The notes under the pieces: model-generated
The model's input: the letters and a program-made list of their open reading frames with translations, nothing else
Database searches by the model: none
Told to the model about the DNA's origin: nothing
Assembly: GCA_013816895.1 (NCBI GenBank)
Contig: JACDDR010000002.1
Span: forward strand, 1 to 56,979
Reading direction: 5' to 3'
From: Bacteroidota bacterium
Lineage (GTDB): Bacteria; Bacteroidota; Bacteroidia; B-17B0; Aurantibacillaceae
Length of the DNA: 56,979 nucleotides
Shown here: piece after piece, positions 27,103 to 35,631 of the stretch
How positions within the stretch are numbered: position 1 is the first letter of the stretch
Layout of the letters: each line of letters opens with the position of its first letter
Position numbers and translations under genes: made by a program

Positions 27103-27110
27103 TATCTTTA
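27103..27110 (+). promoter_or_regulatory. -7 promoter element of the DtxR-family regulator
   Basis: TATCTTTA (one mismatch) ends 4 nt before the ATG at 27115. This fixes the start at 27115 rather than the upstream GTG at 27100, which would lie ahead of the box. Confidence 0.5.
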
Positions 27111-27114
27111 TCCC

Positions 27115-27804
27115 ATGATAAAAACTTCTGACGAAAAGTACCTGCGGGCTATTTACCAGGTTAGTACCTCCGAAAAAATTGATAAAACTACCATCAGCGA
27201 ATTGGCTTATTACCTTGACCTTAAACCTCCAACTGTGCTTGAACGTCTCAAAATCCTGAAGGCGGAAAAACTAATAACGTATACTAAAACTAATGGGATC
27301 GCACTTACTAAAACCGGGTATAAGGAAGCGCTGAACGTTATCCGTAAACACCGGGTCTGGGAAACTTTTCTGGTAAAGGTTTGCAAATTCGGCTGGAACG
27401 AGGTTCATGAACTCGCTGAACAACTTCAGAATATAAATTCCGAAAAACTGATTGACCGGATTTTTACACTAAGCGGAGAGCCAAAATTCGATCCGCATGG
27501 AGACCCCATTCCTGACAAGGCCGGAGTATTGCCAACAAGCCAGCGACGTCCACTACTCAACAGTGTTAGCGGATGTAAATGTTTGGTGCTTGGGGTAAAT
27601 GAGGACAGCGCCGAATTTCTCAATTACCTTACAGAGCTTAAAATCGGGTTAAACGACAAACTTTACGTGGAAAAAATATTTTCCTTCGATGGCTCAGTAA
27701 AAATAAAATACAAAAACACTTACAGCGCGGTATTGTCATCCAAAGTGGCCGAACAAATTTTAATTACCTGTACAAAAGCAGGCTGTGGTTGCAAAAATAA
27801 ATAG
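27115..27804 (+). CDS. DtxR/MntR-family metal-dependent repressor with altered metal site
   Basis: The 229-residue protein has a winged-helix DNA-binding domain (1-70: LAYYLDLKPPTVLERLKIL), a dimerisation and metal domain (75-140, ending FDPHGDPIP) and a FeoA/SH3-like C-terminal domain (~145-217). In DtxR numbering the ancillary ligands H79, E83 and H98 are present. In the primary site, however, the usual E105-H106 is Q105-N106 (AEQLQNIN instead of the common AEQLEHI). The C terminus adds C219, C224 and C226 (CTKAGCGCKNK), plus C154 and C156. It is divergent from a TonB receptor with a matching operator. The family is sure; the metal sensed is not. Confidence 0.88.
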   Translation: MIKTSDEKYLRAIYQVSTSEKIDKTTISELAYYLDLKPPTVLERLKILKAEKLITYTKTNGIALTKTGYKEALNVIRKHRVWETFLVKVCKFGWNEVHELAEQLQNINSEKLIDRIFTLSGEPKFDPHGDPIPDKAGVLPTSQRRPLLNSVSGCKCLVLGVNEDSAEFLNYLTELKIGLNDKLYVEKIFSFDGSVKIKYKNTYSAVLSSKVAEQILITCTKAGCGCKNK

Positions 27805-27901
27805 AGAATTTTTAAGACGAGAATTACAAACGAATCAATTAAAAACCGTCCAGCAATAAGTTCTATATAACATCGCCAATCGCTGATGTTGTCTGCCGGA
27901 T

Positions 27902-28882
27902 TTAATTACCAGTGCCTGATGTTGTATTCCTTTTCTTTTCACTTTTCTTTTCGGGAATAATATATCCAAGTCTGAGTCCTGCGGTCCAGGAAAGACCAAT
28001 TACAGGGATTCGTAAAAACCCATGGTAGTTGTATACCTGATTGATTTCATTATTGTAATATCCCCCGCCATAATTAGAACTAAGGGAAGTATAGAGAGGA
28101 TTCGTATAACTATACGACTGACCGGTAAAGCCTACGCCCATATAATAATCGAGGGTTAATACATTTCCAAGGATAAATTGTCGTCCGTAATTTACAAAAC
28201 CTCCGTAAGCAAAAGTTTTAAGGTCGCTTTTAACGATACTGGTCGCGTAATTTGGGTATGAACCGGTATAAACCATTTTTTCAAATCCCTGGTAATTTAC
28301 AAATGAAAAGGCCAGGTCTAAACGAATGTATCTGCCTTTTAGCGGGTGTGCGTATTTCAGCCCTTTCACCGAGAAATCTTCTCCCAGAAAAAATTTAACG
28401 CCGGGTTTTATATAGGCGCCGGAATAAAAAGGATTCTGGCTGATCCTGCCCGAAAGCGAAATTCCCTGGTTAGGGGAAATAGAAGAATTAATATAACCGG
28501 CTTCCACATCCAGGTTAGTGCCAACTTTTACTACTTTTTCATAGCCTACTGACACATGATTAAAAGCAAAAGAGAAAGGATTTATTTTAATAACCTCTCG
28601 GCTGCCCAGGATTTCTTTATGCTCATTTTCCAGCGATAATTCGTCGTGTTTTAATAATTCGGTAAACCCGTTCGATAAAGAATATTTTATAACGGTGCTT
28701 TTGTCTATCACGTAAATGGGCCCGTCAGTGGATTCTGCCCTGCGGTACTTGATCTCGTATTCATTGATTTCGTAAATTTTACAGGGAATTTTTTTCTTTG
28801 AATCGGTAAACAATGTGTCTGATTGAGAAATTCCATTCAAGAAACTGATCGCGAATAAAAAAAGTAAAGTAAGTTTTTTCAT
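27902..28882 (-). CDS. Outer-membrane beta-barrel-type hypothetical protein
   Basis: The 326-residue protein starts with a signal peptide (MKKLTLLFLFAISFLNGISQ). Residues ~22-75 (SKKKIPCKIYEINEYEIKYR, then VIDKSTVIKYSLSNG) form a small beta domain often found at the start of Bacteroidota envelope proteins. The rest alternates aromatic and polar residues like a barrel (AFNHVSVGYEKVVKVG, GRYIRLDLAFSFVNYQG, LGNVLTLDYYMGVGFTGQ). I chose ATG at 28882 because the signal peptide begins there; the longer frame to 28921 adds 13 non-conserved residues. Function is unknown. Confidence 0.65.
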   Translation of the reverse strand: MKKLTLLFLFAISFLNGISQSDTLFTDSKKKIPCKIYEINEYEIKYRRAESTDGPIYVIDKSTVIKYSLSNGFTELLKHDELSLENEHKEILGSREVIKINPFSFAFNHVSVGYEKVVKVGTNLDVEAGYINSSISPNQGISLSGRISQNPFYSGAYIKPGVKFFLGEDFSVKGLKYAHPLKGRYIRLDLAFSFVNYQGFEKMVYTGSYPNYATSIVKSDLKTFAYGGFVNYGRQFILGNVLTLDYYMGVGFTGQSYSYTNPLYTSLSSNYGGGYYNNEINQVYNYHGFLRIPVIGLSWTAGLRLGYIIPEKKSEKKRNTTSGTGN

Positions 28883-28995
28883 AACCGTGTATTTTAATAT
28901 AAATTTATCAAATAAAGCCATTTATCCAAAAATCTAAACGTTAATTTCCGACACATATTGTTTACCCCGCCGCCTTTTAAAATTAAAATAACTCC

Positions 28996-29003
28996 TATCT
29001 TTA
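28996..29003 (+). promoter_or_regulatory. -7-like element of the ALDH-like gene
   Basis: TATCTTTA (one mismatch to TAnnTTTG) lies 18 nt before the ATG at 29022. The leader between them is AT-rich. Confidence 0.4.
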
Positions 29004-29021
29004 CTTAATAATTAGTGAATT

Positions 29022-29903
29022 ATGGCGCGTTTAAATGTTCTCAAGACCTATAAAATATATATTGGCGGACAGTTTCCCCGCACTGAAAGCGGGAGATATT
29101 ACGAGCTTAAAAATAAAAAGCAGGAAACGCTGGCAAATGTTTGCCTGAGCTCCCGGAAAGATTTCAGGAACGCTGTTGTGGCGGCCAGAGCTGCATTTGG
29201 CTCATGGAGCGCACGCAGTGCTTTTAACCGCTCGCAGATCCTGTATCGCATCGCGGAAATGCTGGAAGGGCGTAAGACCCAATTTACAGAAGAACTTCTT
29301 TTGCAAGGCTTGTCTTCCCGCGCCGCAGAAACAGAAATTCAACAAAGCATAGACCGGCTGGTACATTACGCCGGCTGGTGCGATAAATATCAGCAACTAT
29401 TCAGCAGCGTCAATCCGGTTGCTTCTTCACATTTTAATTTTTCAGTTCCTGAACCCACCGGCGTGGTGTCGGTCATTGCTCCGGAAAAATCATCCTTGCT
29501 CGGCCTCATCAGCTGCATTGCGCCTGTAATTGCAGGAGGTAATACCTGCGTGGTTCTTGCCTCTGAAACTCTCCCGCTTTGCTCTGTTACCTTTTCCGAA
29601 GTACTTGCAACCTCTGATCTTCCGGGCGGAGTAGTAAATATTTTAACGGGAACATCTAACGAATTGCACGATCACTTTTCTTCTCATATGGACGTGAACG
29701 CCATAATTTATTGCAGGGACAATAAAGAAGAATTAAAAAAAATAATGGAGAACTCTTCCCTGAATGTAAAGCGAAGCATGAATTGGAATAAAGATTGGAC
29801 AAAAGATGAAAATCAAAACCCATATCTTATTTTCGATTTGCAGGAGATAAAAACAACCTGGCATCCTATCGAAAACATAGGTATTGGCGGCGCTAAATAC
29901 TAA
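29022..29903 (+). CDS. Truncated aldehyde-dehydrogenase-like protein, probably non-catalytic
   Basis: The 293-residue product matches the N-terminal NAD-binding part of the ALDH superfamily: YIGGQFPRTESGRYYEL, VVAARAAFGSWSARSAFNRSQILYRIAEMLE, PEPTGVVSVIAPEKSSLLG and APVIAGGNTCVVLASETLPL, then DLPGGVVNILTG. A full ALDH has ~480 residues. The catalytic Cys, the general-base Glu and the whole C-terminal catalytic and oligomerisation region are missing, and the usual FTGSTEVG is replaced by IIYCRDNKEE. The reading frame is clean and ends naturally, so this looks like a maintained pseudoenzyme rather than fresh decay. Its partner is unknown. Confidence 0.8.
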   Translation: MARLNVLKTYKIYIGGQFPRTESGRYYELKNKKQETLANVCLSSRKDFRNAVVAARAAFGSWSARSAFNRSQILYRIAEMLEGRKTQFTEELLLQGLSSRAAETEIQQSIDRLVHYAGWCDKYQQLFSSVNPVASSHFNFSVPEPTGVVSVIAPEKSSLLGLISCIAPVIAGGNTCVVLASETLPLCSVTFSEVLATSDLPGGVVNILTGTSNELHDHFSSHMDVNAIIYCRDNKEELKKIMENSSLNVKRSMNWNKDWTKDENQNPYLIFDLQEIKTTWHPIENIGIGGAKY

Positions 29904-29925
29904 TACCCTCTGTTTTTAAGAGCCT

Positions 29926-30081
29926 CTAAATTGAACCCTTGCTTTGTTTCTTTGTTCTTTTATGTTTGATAATTCCGGGGCAAGAATCACATTTGTTTTT
30001 CCCCCTGAAAATAAAACAACCTTCCAATGTGCTTAGTGTTAAAGCCGCAACTGCAAAAAGTAAAAGGTAACGTTTAAACAT
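29926..30081 (-). CDS. 51-aa Cys-containing lipoprotein candidate
   Basis: A short frame encodes MFKRYLLLFAVAALTLSTLE followed by GCFIFRGKNK, CDSCPG and a basic tail. The hydrophobic start with LEGC resembles a signal peptide II cleavage site, so the mature product would be a ~30-residue lipidated peptide with a C-x-x-C-P-G motif and a strongly basic C terminus. It lies in the gap between the convergent ALDH-like gene and the divergent Mla permease. It is supported by the lipobox and the codon pattern only; confidence is moderate. Confidence 0.5.
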   Translation of the reverse strand: MFKRYLLLFAVAALTLSTLEGCFIFRGKNKCDSCPGIIKHKRTKKQSKGSI

Positions 30082-30118
30082 GGTGAGATATGTAAATATA
30101 CTTAATTATTAGTACTTT

Positions 30119-30126
30119 TATCTTTT
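30119..30126 (+). promoter_or_regulatory. -7-like element of the mlaE-type gene
   Basis: TATCTTTT (last base off consensus) ends 3 nt before the ATG at 30130, again leaving no leader. Confidence 0.4.
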
Positions 30127-30129
30127 TAC

Positions 30130-30873
30130 ATGAACCCCTTTTTCCATATTGGCCGCTACTTCATGCTTATGTTCAGGGTTTTCAGTAGGCCTCAGAAAGT
30201 GAGTATATACTGGCGCCAGATCATTCATGAAATAAACAGCATTGGCATTTCATCATTGCCGATCATCGCGATCATTTCCATTTTTATGGGGGGTATTATT
30301 ACCATTCAGGCTGCTTTCGGTTTTACGAGTCCTCTTGTGCCGCTGTACGCTGTAGGTTTTACAACCCGCGAAAGTATCATGCTTGAATTCAGCCCCACAG
30401 TTGTTTGCCTGATTCTTGCCGGAAAAGTAGGATCCAATATTGCCTCAGAGATTGGTGCCATGCGCATTACCGAACAGATAGACGCGTTGGATATTATGGG
30501 AATTAATTCGGCCGGATACTTGATTTTCCCTAAAATAGCTGCTTCTATAATTATATTTCCGTTTCTGATTGCCCTGAGTATGTTTTTAGGGATATGGGGC
30601 GGATACGCAATGGGCGTGAGTTCCGGAGCTACTACCGAATACCAGTACGTGTTTGGTATCCAGGCATTTTTTGAACCCTGGAAATTATATTATTCTTTTA
30701 CCAAGGTTCTTGTTTTCGCTTTTATCATTACTTCGGTATCTTCCTATTACGGCTACTACACTACGGGGGGCGCTCTTGAAGTTGGTAAGAGCAGTACCAG
30801 CGCGGTTGTTTACAGCAGTATCCTTATCCTGTTATTCAGTTTAATTCTTACCAACCTCTTTTTTCAGCGTTGA
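30130..30873 (+). CDS. MlaE-type ABC transporter permease
   Basis: The 247-residue inner-membrane protein has five or six helices and matches the MlaE/YrbE permease family of phospholipid-trafficking (MCE) transporters. Visible signatures are SIFMGGIITIQAAFGF, ARESIMLEFSP-like TRESIMLEFSPTVV, GKVGSNIASEIGAMRITEQIDAL (the coupling helix) and the FHINTS-like end. It contacts the ATPase encoded next. The genes overlap: its TGA stop is inside TTGA with the TTG start of the ATPase. An MCE (MlaD) subunit is not in the window. Confidence 0.93.
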   Translation: MNPFFHIGRYFMLMFRVFSRPQKVSIYWRQIIHEINSIGISSLPIIAIISIFMGGIITIQAAFGFTSPLVPLYAVGFTTRESIMLEFSPTVVCLILAGKVGSNIASEIGAMRITEQIDALDIMGINSAGYLIFPKIAASIIIFPFLIALSMFLGIWGGYAMGVSSGATTEYQYVFGIQAFFEPWKLYYSFTKVLVFAFIITSVSSYYGYYTTGGALEVGKSSTSAVVYSSILILLFSLILTNLFFQR

Positions 30874-31622
30874 TAGAACTTCGCAATATTAATAAAACCT
30901 TTGGCGACAGGCATGTGGTAAAGGACGTGTCGTTTAAATTCCAGGAAGGAAAAACAAATTTAATTATTGGTGAAAGTGGTTGCGGTAAAACAACCATCAT
31001 GAAATTAATGGTTGGCCTTCATGAAGTAGACAGCGGAGACGTGATTTTTGACGGCGCTAATTTTCCGAAACTTGACAGGAAAGAAAAACAGGAAATTCGT
31101 AAAAAGATAGGTATGCTTTTTCAGGGCGGCGCTTTGTTTGATTCGCAAACGCTTGAAGAAAATGTATCCTTTCCGCTCGACATGTTCACCGAACTTTCCA
31201 AAGCCGAGAAGCAGGACCGTGTTAACTTCTGCCTTCAGCGCGTTAAGCTGGAAGGAAAAAACAAACTTTACCCGGCCGAATTGAGCGGTGGAATGAAGAA
31301 ACGCGCTGCCCTGGCAAGGGCCATGGCTAACAATCCGCGCTACCTGTTTTGCGATGAGCCCAACTCCGGGCTAGATCCTAAAACTTCCATTATTATCGAT
31401 GAGCTTATCAGCGATATCACTCAGGAATATAACATTACTACAATTGTAATCACGCATGATATGAACAGCGTAATTGAAATCGGTCAGAACATTATGTTTG
31501 TGCACAAGGGCGAAAACTGGTGGACAGGCGATAAAACAGAAATTCTTGGCACTAAGAATAAAGAATTGTTTGATTTTGTTTTTGCCAGCGAGTTTATGAA
31601 ATCCTTTTTCAAAAAAGATTAA
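30870..31622 (+). CDS. MlaF-type ABC transporter ATPase
   Basis: The 250-residue ATPase pairs with the preceding permease. Motifs are Walker A GESGCGKTT, Q-loop LFQGGALFDS, signature LSGGMKKRAALARA, Walker B YLFCDEPNSGLDP and the switch His in VITHDM, all in the MlaF pattern. The start is TTG at 30870 and overlaps the permease stop by 4 nt, so translation is coupled. MlaEF drive lipid movement between the inner and outer membranes. Its stop overlaps the convergent MazG-like stop by 4 nt. Confidence 0.93.
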   Translation: MIELRNINKTFGDRHVVKDVSFKFQEGKTNLIIGESGCGKTTIMKLMVGLHEVDSGDVIFDGANFPKLDRKEKQEIRKKIGMLFQGGALFDSQTLEENVSFPLDMFTELSKAEKQDRVNFCLQRVKLEGKNKLYPAELSGGMKKRAALARAMANNPRYLFCDEPNSGLDPKTSIIIDELISDITQEYNITTIVITHDMNSVIEIGQNIMFVHKGENWWTGDKTEILGTKNKELFDFVFASEFMKSFFKKD

Positions 31623-31951
31623 TCCTTTTTTAATTTCTTGTTTTTAATGTGTCTTGTTTTATCGCGGGCGGTTTTTTTGTCCAGATTGTTTTTTAATGCT
31701 TTTTCAAGATCAATGCCAGTTTGATTGGCAAGACAGATCAACACGAATAAAACATCGGCAAGTTCATCTTCTAGGCTTTTGTTTTTGTCGCTCTCTTTTT
31801 CACTTTGCTCGCCGTAGCGGCGCGCCATAATACGGGCTACCTCGCCCACTTCTTCCATTAAAATAGCAGTATTGGTAAGCTCGTTAAAATAACGCACGCC
31901 ATACTTTTTTATCCACTTGTCAATGATTTTTTGAGCTTCAGAAATTTTCAT
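31619..31951 (-). CDS. MazG-like nucleotide pyrophosphohydrolase
   Basis: The 110-residue protein is an all-alpha NTP pyrophosphatase of the MazG/dUTPase-2 class. The metal motifs are EEVGE (E-E-x-x-E, about residue 33) and DELADVLF (E-x-x-D, about residue 63). Family members remove damaged or non-canonical NTPs or lower (p)ppGpp. The C terminus is very lysine-rich (HIKNKKLKKD). It lies 1 nt after the MscS gene on the same strand, so the two probably share a message. Confidence 0.87.
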   Translation of the reverse strand: MKISEAQKIIDKWIKKYGVRYFNELTNTAILMEEVGEVARIMARRYGEQSEKESDKNKSLEDELADVLFVLICLANQTGIDLEKALKNNLDKKTARDKTRHIKNKKLKKD

Positions 31952-31952
31952 A

Positions 31953-32846
31953 TTAATTGGCCTGTATTATTTTAACTGCGGGAGGAAGCTTTACGCTGTT
32001 TTTTTCGAAGGTGTCATATAACTGATGATACAATTCGCTCGTTAATATGGCTGTATCACCGGGAAGACAGAAAGGACGAACATTAATATTCACTGCGCCG
32101 TTCGCAATCTTTCCGATCAGAATTTTCGTATCCAGATGCTTTATAATTCTGTCGTTATTATTCAGCACGATCATAATAATCTCCTGCACTTTGTCGATGT
32201 TATTATCATTACTTACCTGTAGCAAAATATCTATCCGCAGTGTGCCGTATCTTGTTGTATTTACAATGGTGCCGTTAGAAAGAGGTCCGTTGGGAAGAAT
32301 AACTGTTTTGTGATCACCGGTAAGCAGGATCGTATTGAAAATTTGAATTTCTGTTACCTCGCCGCTCTGTCCGCCGGCTTCAATACTATCACCCACTTTA
32401 AAGGGCTTAAAGATTAAGATCAATACACCGCCTGCAAAATTAGACAGGGAGCCTTGTAAAGCAAGTCCCACCGCTAATCCAGCCGCGCCGAGAATAGTTA
32501 CAAAACTGGCTGTTCCAATGCCAAGCATGCCTGCCACCGTAACAATTAAAATTATTTTTAAGCCAATGCTTAATAAACTTTTAAGAAAGGTTCTCAGGCT
32601 CACTTCAAGGTGACGGCGGAGCATTGCTTTATCAGCAAATATCGCAACGCGTTTCACCAGCCAAAGGCCTATAAACAGCATCAACAGCGCTCCGGCCAAG
32701 CGTGGAGCGAAATCGAGCGTGTTATTATAAAACTGGTTGAACCATCTGCTTAAGCGTCCCTCACTTTCCACGATCTTTTCTTTTACCTTCTCTACTTCAG
32801 GAAGTATTTTATTAATGCCCGTTACCGTATCTAAAAAACATAACAT
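31953..32846 (-). CDS. Small-conductance mechanosensitive channel (MscS family)
   Basis: The 297-residue protein has three membrane helices: ~32-52 (APRLAGALLMLFIGLWLV), ~85-108 and the pore helix ~112-140. The pore helix carries the Gly/Ala zipper AAGLAVGLALQGSLSNFAGG and the kink before IFKPFKVGD. The beta domain (GEVTEIQIFNTILLTGD, NGPLSNGTIVN) and the cytosolic C-terminal domain follow. MscS channels release solutes on hypo-osmotic shock. Length fits the short E. coli-type channel. MazG-like follows 1 nt downstream. Confidence 0.93.
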   Translation of the reverse strand: MLCFLDTVTGINKILPEVEKVKEKIVESEGRLSRWFNQFYNNTLDFAPRLAGALLMLFIGLWLVKRVAIFADKAMLRRHLEVSLRTFLKSLLSIGLKIILIVTVAGMLGIGTASFVTILGAAGLAVGLALQGSLSNFAGGVLILIFKPFKVGDSIEAGGQSGEVTEIQIFNTILLTGDHKTVILPNGPLSNGTIVNTTRYGTLRIDILLQVSNDNNIDKVQEIIMIVLNNNDRIIKHLDTKILIGKIANGAVNINVRPFCLPGDTAILTSELYHQLYDTFEKNSVKLPPAVKIIQAN

Positions 32847-32884
32847 ATTATAAATTTTTTTACCTTCACAAAGCTATTAAAAAC

Positions 32885-33964
32885 ATGCTAAAGTATTCAT
32901 TCTTAATGTTCATTTTGTTTTCGTTTACCTGCGTCCTATATGGTCAGCAGGAAGGCGAAGCAACAACAAGCGGAAAAGGTCGGAACTGGGACACAACAAA
33001 ATATCATAAATTCGATTTTGTATTGATTGTAGGGTTGTATCAGCAGCATCGCAATTTTAATAACGAGTTTGAGCAACTGGTAAATAAGGACACCTCTTCC
33101 CTATCCCGTCAATCCTATATGGCAGAGTCGCAACTGAACACAGGTATCACACTTAACTATGATAAATTTTCTGTTTCTTTTGGCACGCGAACTTCACCGC
33201 AAAGTGAAAGTACAGGAAAAGGTTATACAAAAACGTTTAATATTGGCTTAAACGTAGGCGACAACAGGTATGTGCTTGAAACGTATTACCGGCGCTTCAA
33301 AGGATTTTACAACCGTTACACGCCTAATTTCGACACCACGTTTAAACGCACGGGGCAATATTACCTTCAACCCGATCTTACCAGCACATTGCTGATGTCG
33401 CGGTTCATGTATTTTACAAATTATAAGAAATATTCTTTTAAATCTGGTTTTGGTTGTAATTACAGGCAGTTAAAAAGCGCGGCTACATGGATACTTGGGG
33501 GTAGTTTTAACGTCTATAATTTTAATAACGACAGCGCTATATTTCCTCAAAAAGTAAGGCCGGTATTTAATGATTTTGGCAACATGCAGGGATTTCATTC
33601 TGTGAACCTCGCGGTGAATGTAGGTGCCGCCATTACTCTGGTAGTATTTAAAGCATGGTTTATCGGTGGATATTTTACCCTTGGGCCTGAACAGCAATGG
33701 CGGAGTTATAACCTGGGTGATCATTACCGCAACCTTTCTTATATCTCTGTAAGTGGCACAGGCAGGGCATCTTTAGGATTAAATCTTAAACGCTTTTATA
33801 TGCTGGGTTCTTATTCGAACGATTATAATTTATTTAACAGCAGGGCCCTTAATTTTAAATCAGAATCCATAACAGGTAATTTTACCATTGGCTGGCGCTT
33901 TCATACGGGCACCCCAAAATTTTATCGCAAATTTCAACAAACTAAAATCTATAAATTATTTTAA
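32885..33964 (+). CDS. DUF4421-family outer-membrane protein
   Basis: The 359-residue product has a signal peptide (~1-20, SFTCVLYGQ) and resembles the DUF4421 family of Bacteroidota. It is predicted to be a beta barrel, with many aromatic alternating strands such as NIGLNVGDNRYVLETYYRRF, FKSGFGCNYRQLKSAATWIL and ITGNFTIGWRF. The function is unknown. Its TAA overlaps the next ATG as TAATG, so it is co-translated with the amidohydrolase and the UbiD gene. It is divergent from mscS with a 38-nt gap. Confidence 0.8.
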   Translation: MLKYSFLMFILFSFTCVLYGQQEGEATTSGKGRNWDTTKYHKFDFVLIVGLYQQHRNFNNEFEQLVNKDTSSLSRQSYMAESQLNTGITLNYDKFSVSFGTRTSPQSESTGKGYTKTFNIGLNVGDNRYVLETYYRRFKGFYNRYTPNFDTTFKRTGQYYLQPDLTSTLLMSRFMYFTNYKKYSFKSGFGCNYRQLKSAATWILGGSFNVYNFNNDSAIFPQKVRPVFNDFGNMQGFHSVNLAVNVGAAITLVVFKAWFIGGYFTLGPEQQWRSYNLGDHYRNLSYISVSGTGRASLGLNLKRFYMLGSYSNDYNLFNSRALNFKSESITGNFTIGWRFHTGTPKFYRKFQQTKIYKLF

Positions 33965-35631
33965 TGCGCTTTATAATTCCGGCTTTATTGCTGTTAGCGG
34001 CATGCACAACAAAACAAAAAGAAGTTGACCTGCTTGTTCATAATGCTACCATTTACACAGTTGATTCATTGTGGTCGGTACAGGAAGCGATGGCCGTTAG
34101 TGACGGAAAAATTGTTGAGATTGGAGGCAATGAAGAAATCCTGAAAAAATACAATTCAAAAAACATCCATGACGCAGCCGGCAAATTTATTTTCCCTGGT
34201 TTTATTGACGCGCACTGTCACTTTTACGGTTACGGCAAAGGCCTTAATGAAATAAACCTTGTTGCTACAAAATCTTTTAAAGAAATTGTCGAAAGAACAA
34301 CTGAATATTGTAGTGAACGCGACGTGCAAAAAGAAATTATACAATCGCCTGGTAAAAACGGCAGAACATGGATCATCGGAAGGGGCTGGGATCAGAACGA
34401 CTGGGTCATAAAAGAGTATCCCGACAGAAGAGAATTGGATTCACTTTTTCCAAATATTCCTGTAATATTAAAACGAATTGATGGCCACGCAGTACTTGTA
34501 AATGGCGCGGCCCTTGAAATTGCAGGCTTCACAGAAAAAACCAGAATTAAGGGCGGCGAGCTCATTATTAAAAACGGAAAGCTGTCAGGTGTGCTTGTTG
34601 ATAATGCTGCAGACTCGCTTGAGAAATCAATATTAAAACCTGGCAAGGAATTAATAAAGAAAGCATTGTTAAAAGCACAGGCCAATTGTCTTGCCATGGG
34701 ACTTACAACTATTGACGATGCAGGACTGGAAAAAGCGGTGATTGATATGATGGATGAACTTCATAAAAGTTCGGAATTAAAAATGCGTATTTATGCAATG
34801 CTCACTCCCAACGCAGAAAACCTGAATTACTATTTAAAGAATGGGAAATATAAAACCGAAAGGTTAAACGTACGCTCTTTTAAATTTTATGGCGATGGCG
34901 CCCTTGGCTCTCGCGGAGCTTGTCTTTTAAAAGATTATTCTGACAAAACGGGCTGGAAAGGATTCCTGTTAAATGATATTACGTATTTTGAAAAAAATGC
35001 CGCGCTCATGCTCAAAAACAATTTTCAAATGAATACGCATTGCATCGGAGATTCTGCTACAAGAATCATACTGAACATTATCTCGAGGTTGCCGGAAAAA
35101 ATTACGAAAGCCCGCTGGCGCATCGAACATGCCCAAATAGTAAATGAAAAGGATATCAGTTCATTTAAAAAATATAAAATTGTTCCTTCCGTTCAACCTA
35201 CACACGCCACAAGCGATATGTACTGGGCCGACAAGCGCCTTGGTAATGAACGGATAAAAAGCGCATACTGTTATAAAACCCTCTTGAATGCTGCAGGCGT
35301 TGTTGCACTTGGAACAGATTTTCCTGTGGAAGACATTTCACCCTTTAAAACATTTTACGCCGCGGTGTTCAGAAAAGACGCCGAAGGTTTTCCAAAAGAA
35401 GGCTTTCAAATGGAAAATGCATTAACGCGGGAAGAAACGATAAAAGGCATGACCATATGGGCGGCGTATTCAAATTTTGAAGAAAAGGAAAAGGGAAGCC
35501 TCGAGAAAGGCAAGTGGGCAGACTTTATTATACTGGATACTGATTTAATGAAATGCAGTGAAAATAAAGTGCTGAACACAAAAGTTCTCTCTACCTTTAT
35601 TTCCGGCGAAGAAGTTTACAAGAAAAAGTAA
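33964..35631 (+). CDS. Amidohydrolase (YtcJ-like), lipoprotein
   Basis: The 555-residue protein begins with a lipoprotein signal (LLLLAAC, Cys at residue ~15). Metal-dependent amidohydrolase-3 features follow: the N-terminal VDLLVHNATIYTVD strand set, FPGFIDAHCHFYGYG (H-x-H metal ligands), DGALGSRGACLLKDY, NTHCIGDSATRIIL, WRIEHAQIV and the final Asp in LGTDFPVEDISPF. These enzymes hydrolyse amide-like or formyl bonds; the substrate is unknown. The protein would sit on the periplasmic face of a membrane. Both junctions with its neighbours are TAATG overlaps. Confidence 0.9.
   Translation: MRFIIPALLLLAACTTKQKEVDLLVHNATIYTVDSLWSVQEAMAVSDGKIVEIGGNEEILKKYNSKNIHDAAGKFIFPGFIDAHCHFYGYGKGLNEINLVATKSFKEIVERTTEYCSERDVQKEIIQSPGKNGRTWIIGRGWDQNDWVIKEYPDRRELDSLFPNIPVILKRIDGHAVLVNGAALEIAGFTEKTRIKGGELIIKNGKLSGVLVDNAADSLEKSILKPGKELIKKALLKAQANCLAMGLTTIDDAGLEKAVIDMMDELHKSSELKMRIYAMLTPNAENLNYYLKNGKYKTERLNVRSFKFYGDGALGSRGACLLKDYSDKTGWKGFLLNDITYFEKNAALMLKNNFQMNTHCIGDSATRIILNIISRLPEKITKARWRIEHAQIVNEKDISSFKKYKIVPSVQPTHATSDMYWADKRLGNERIKSAYCYKTLLNAAGVVALGTDFPVEDISPFKTFYAAVFRKDAEGFPKEGFQMENALTREETIKGMTIWAAYSNFEEKEKGSLEKGKWADFIILDTDLMKCSENKVLNTKVLSTFISGEEVYKKK

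Noticed and set aside
29022..29903. Frameshifted full-length ALDH
   Set aside because: I looked for the catalytic half after the stop and found a different small gene on the other strand and no ALDH motif, so it is not a simple frameshift.
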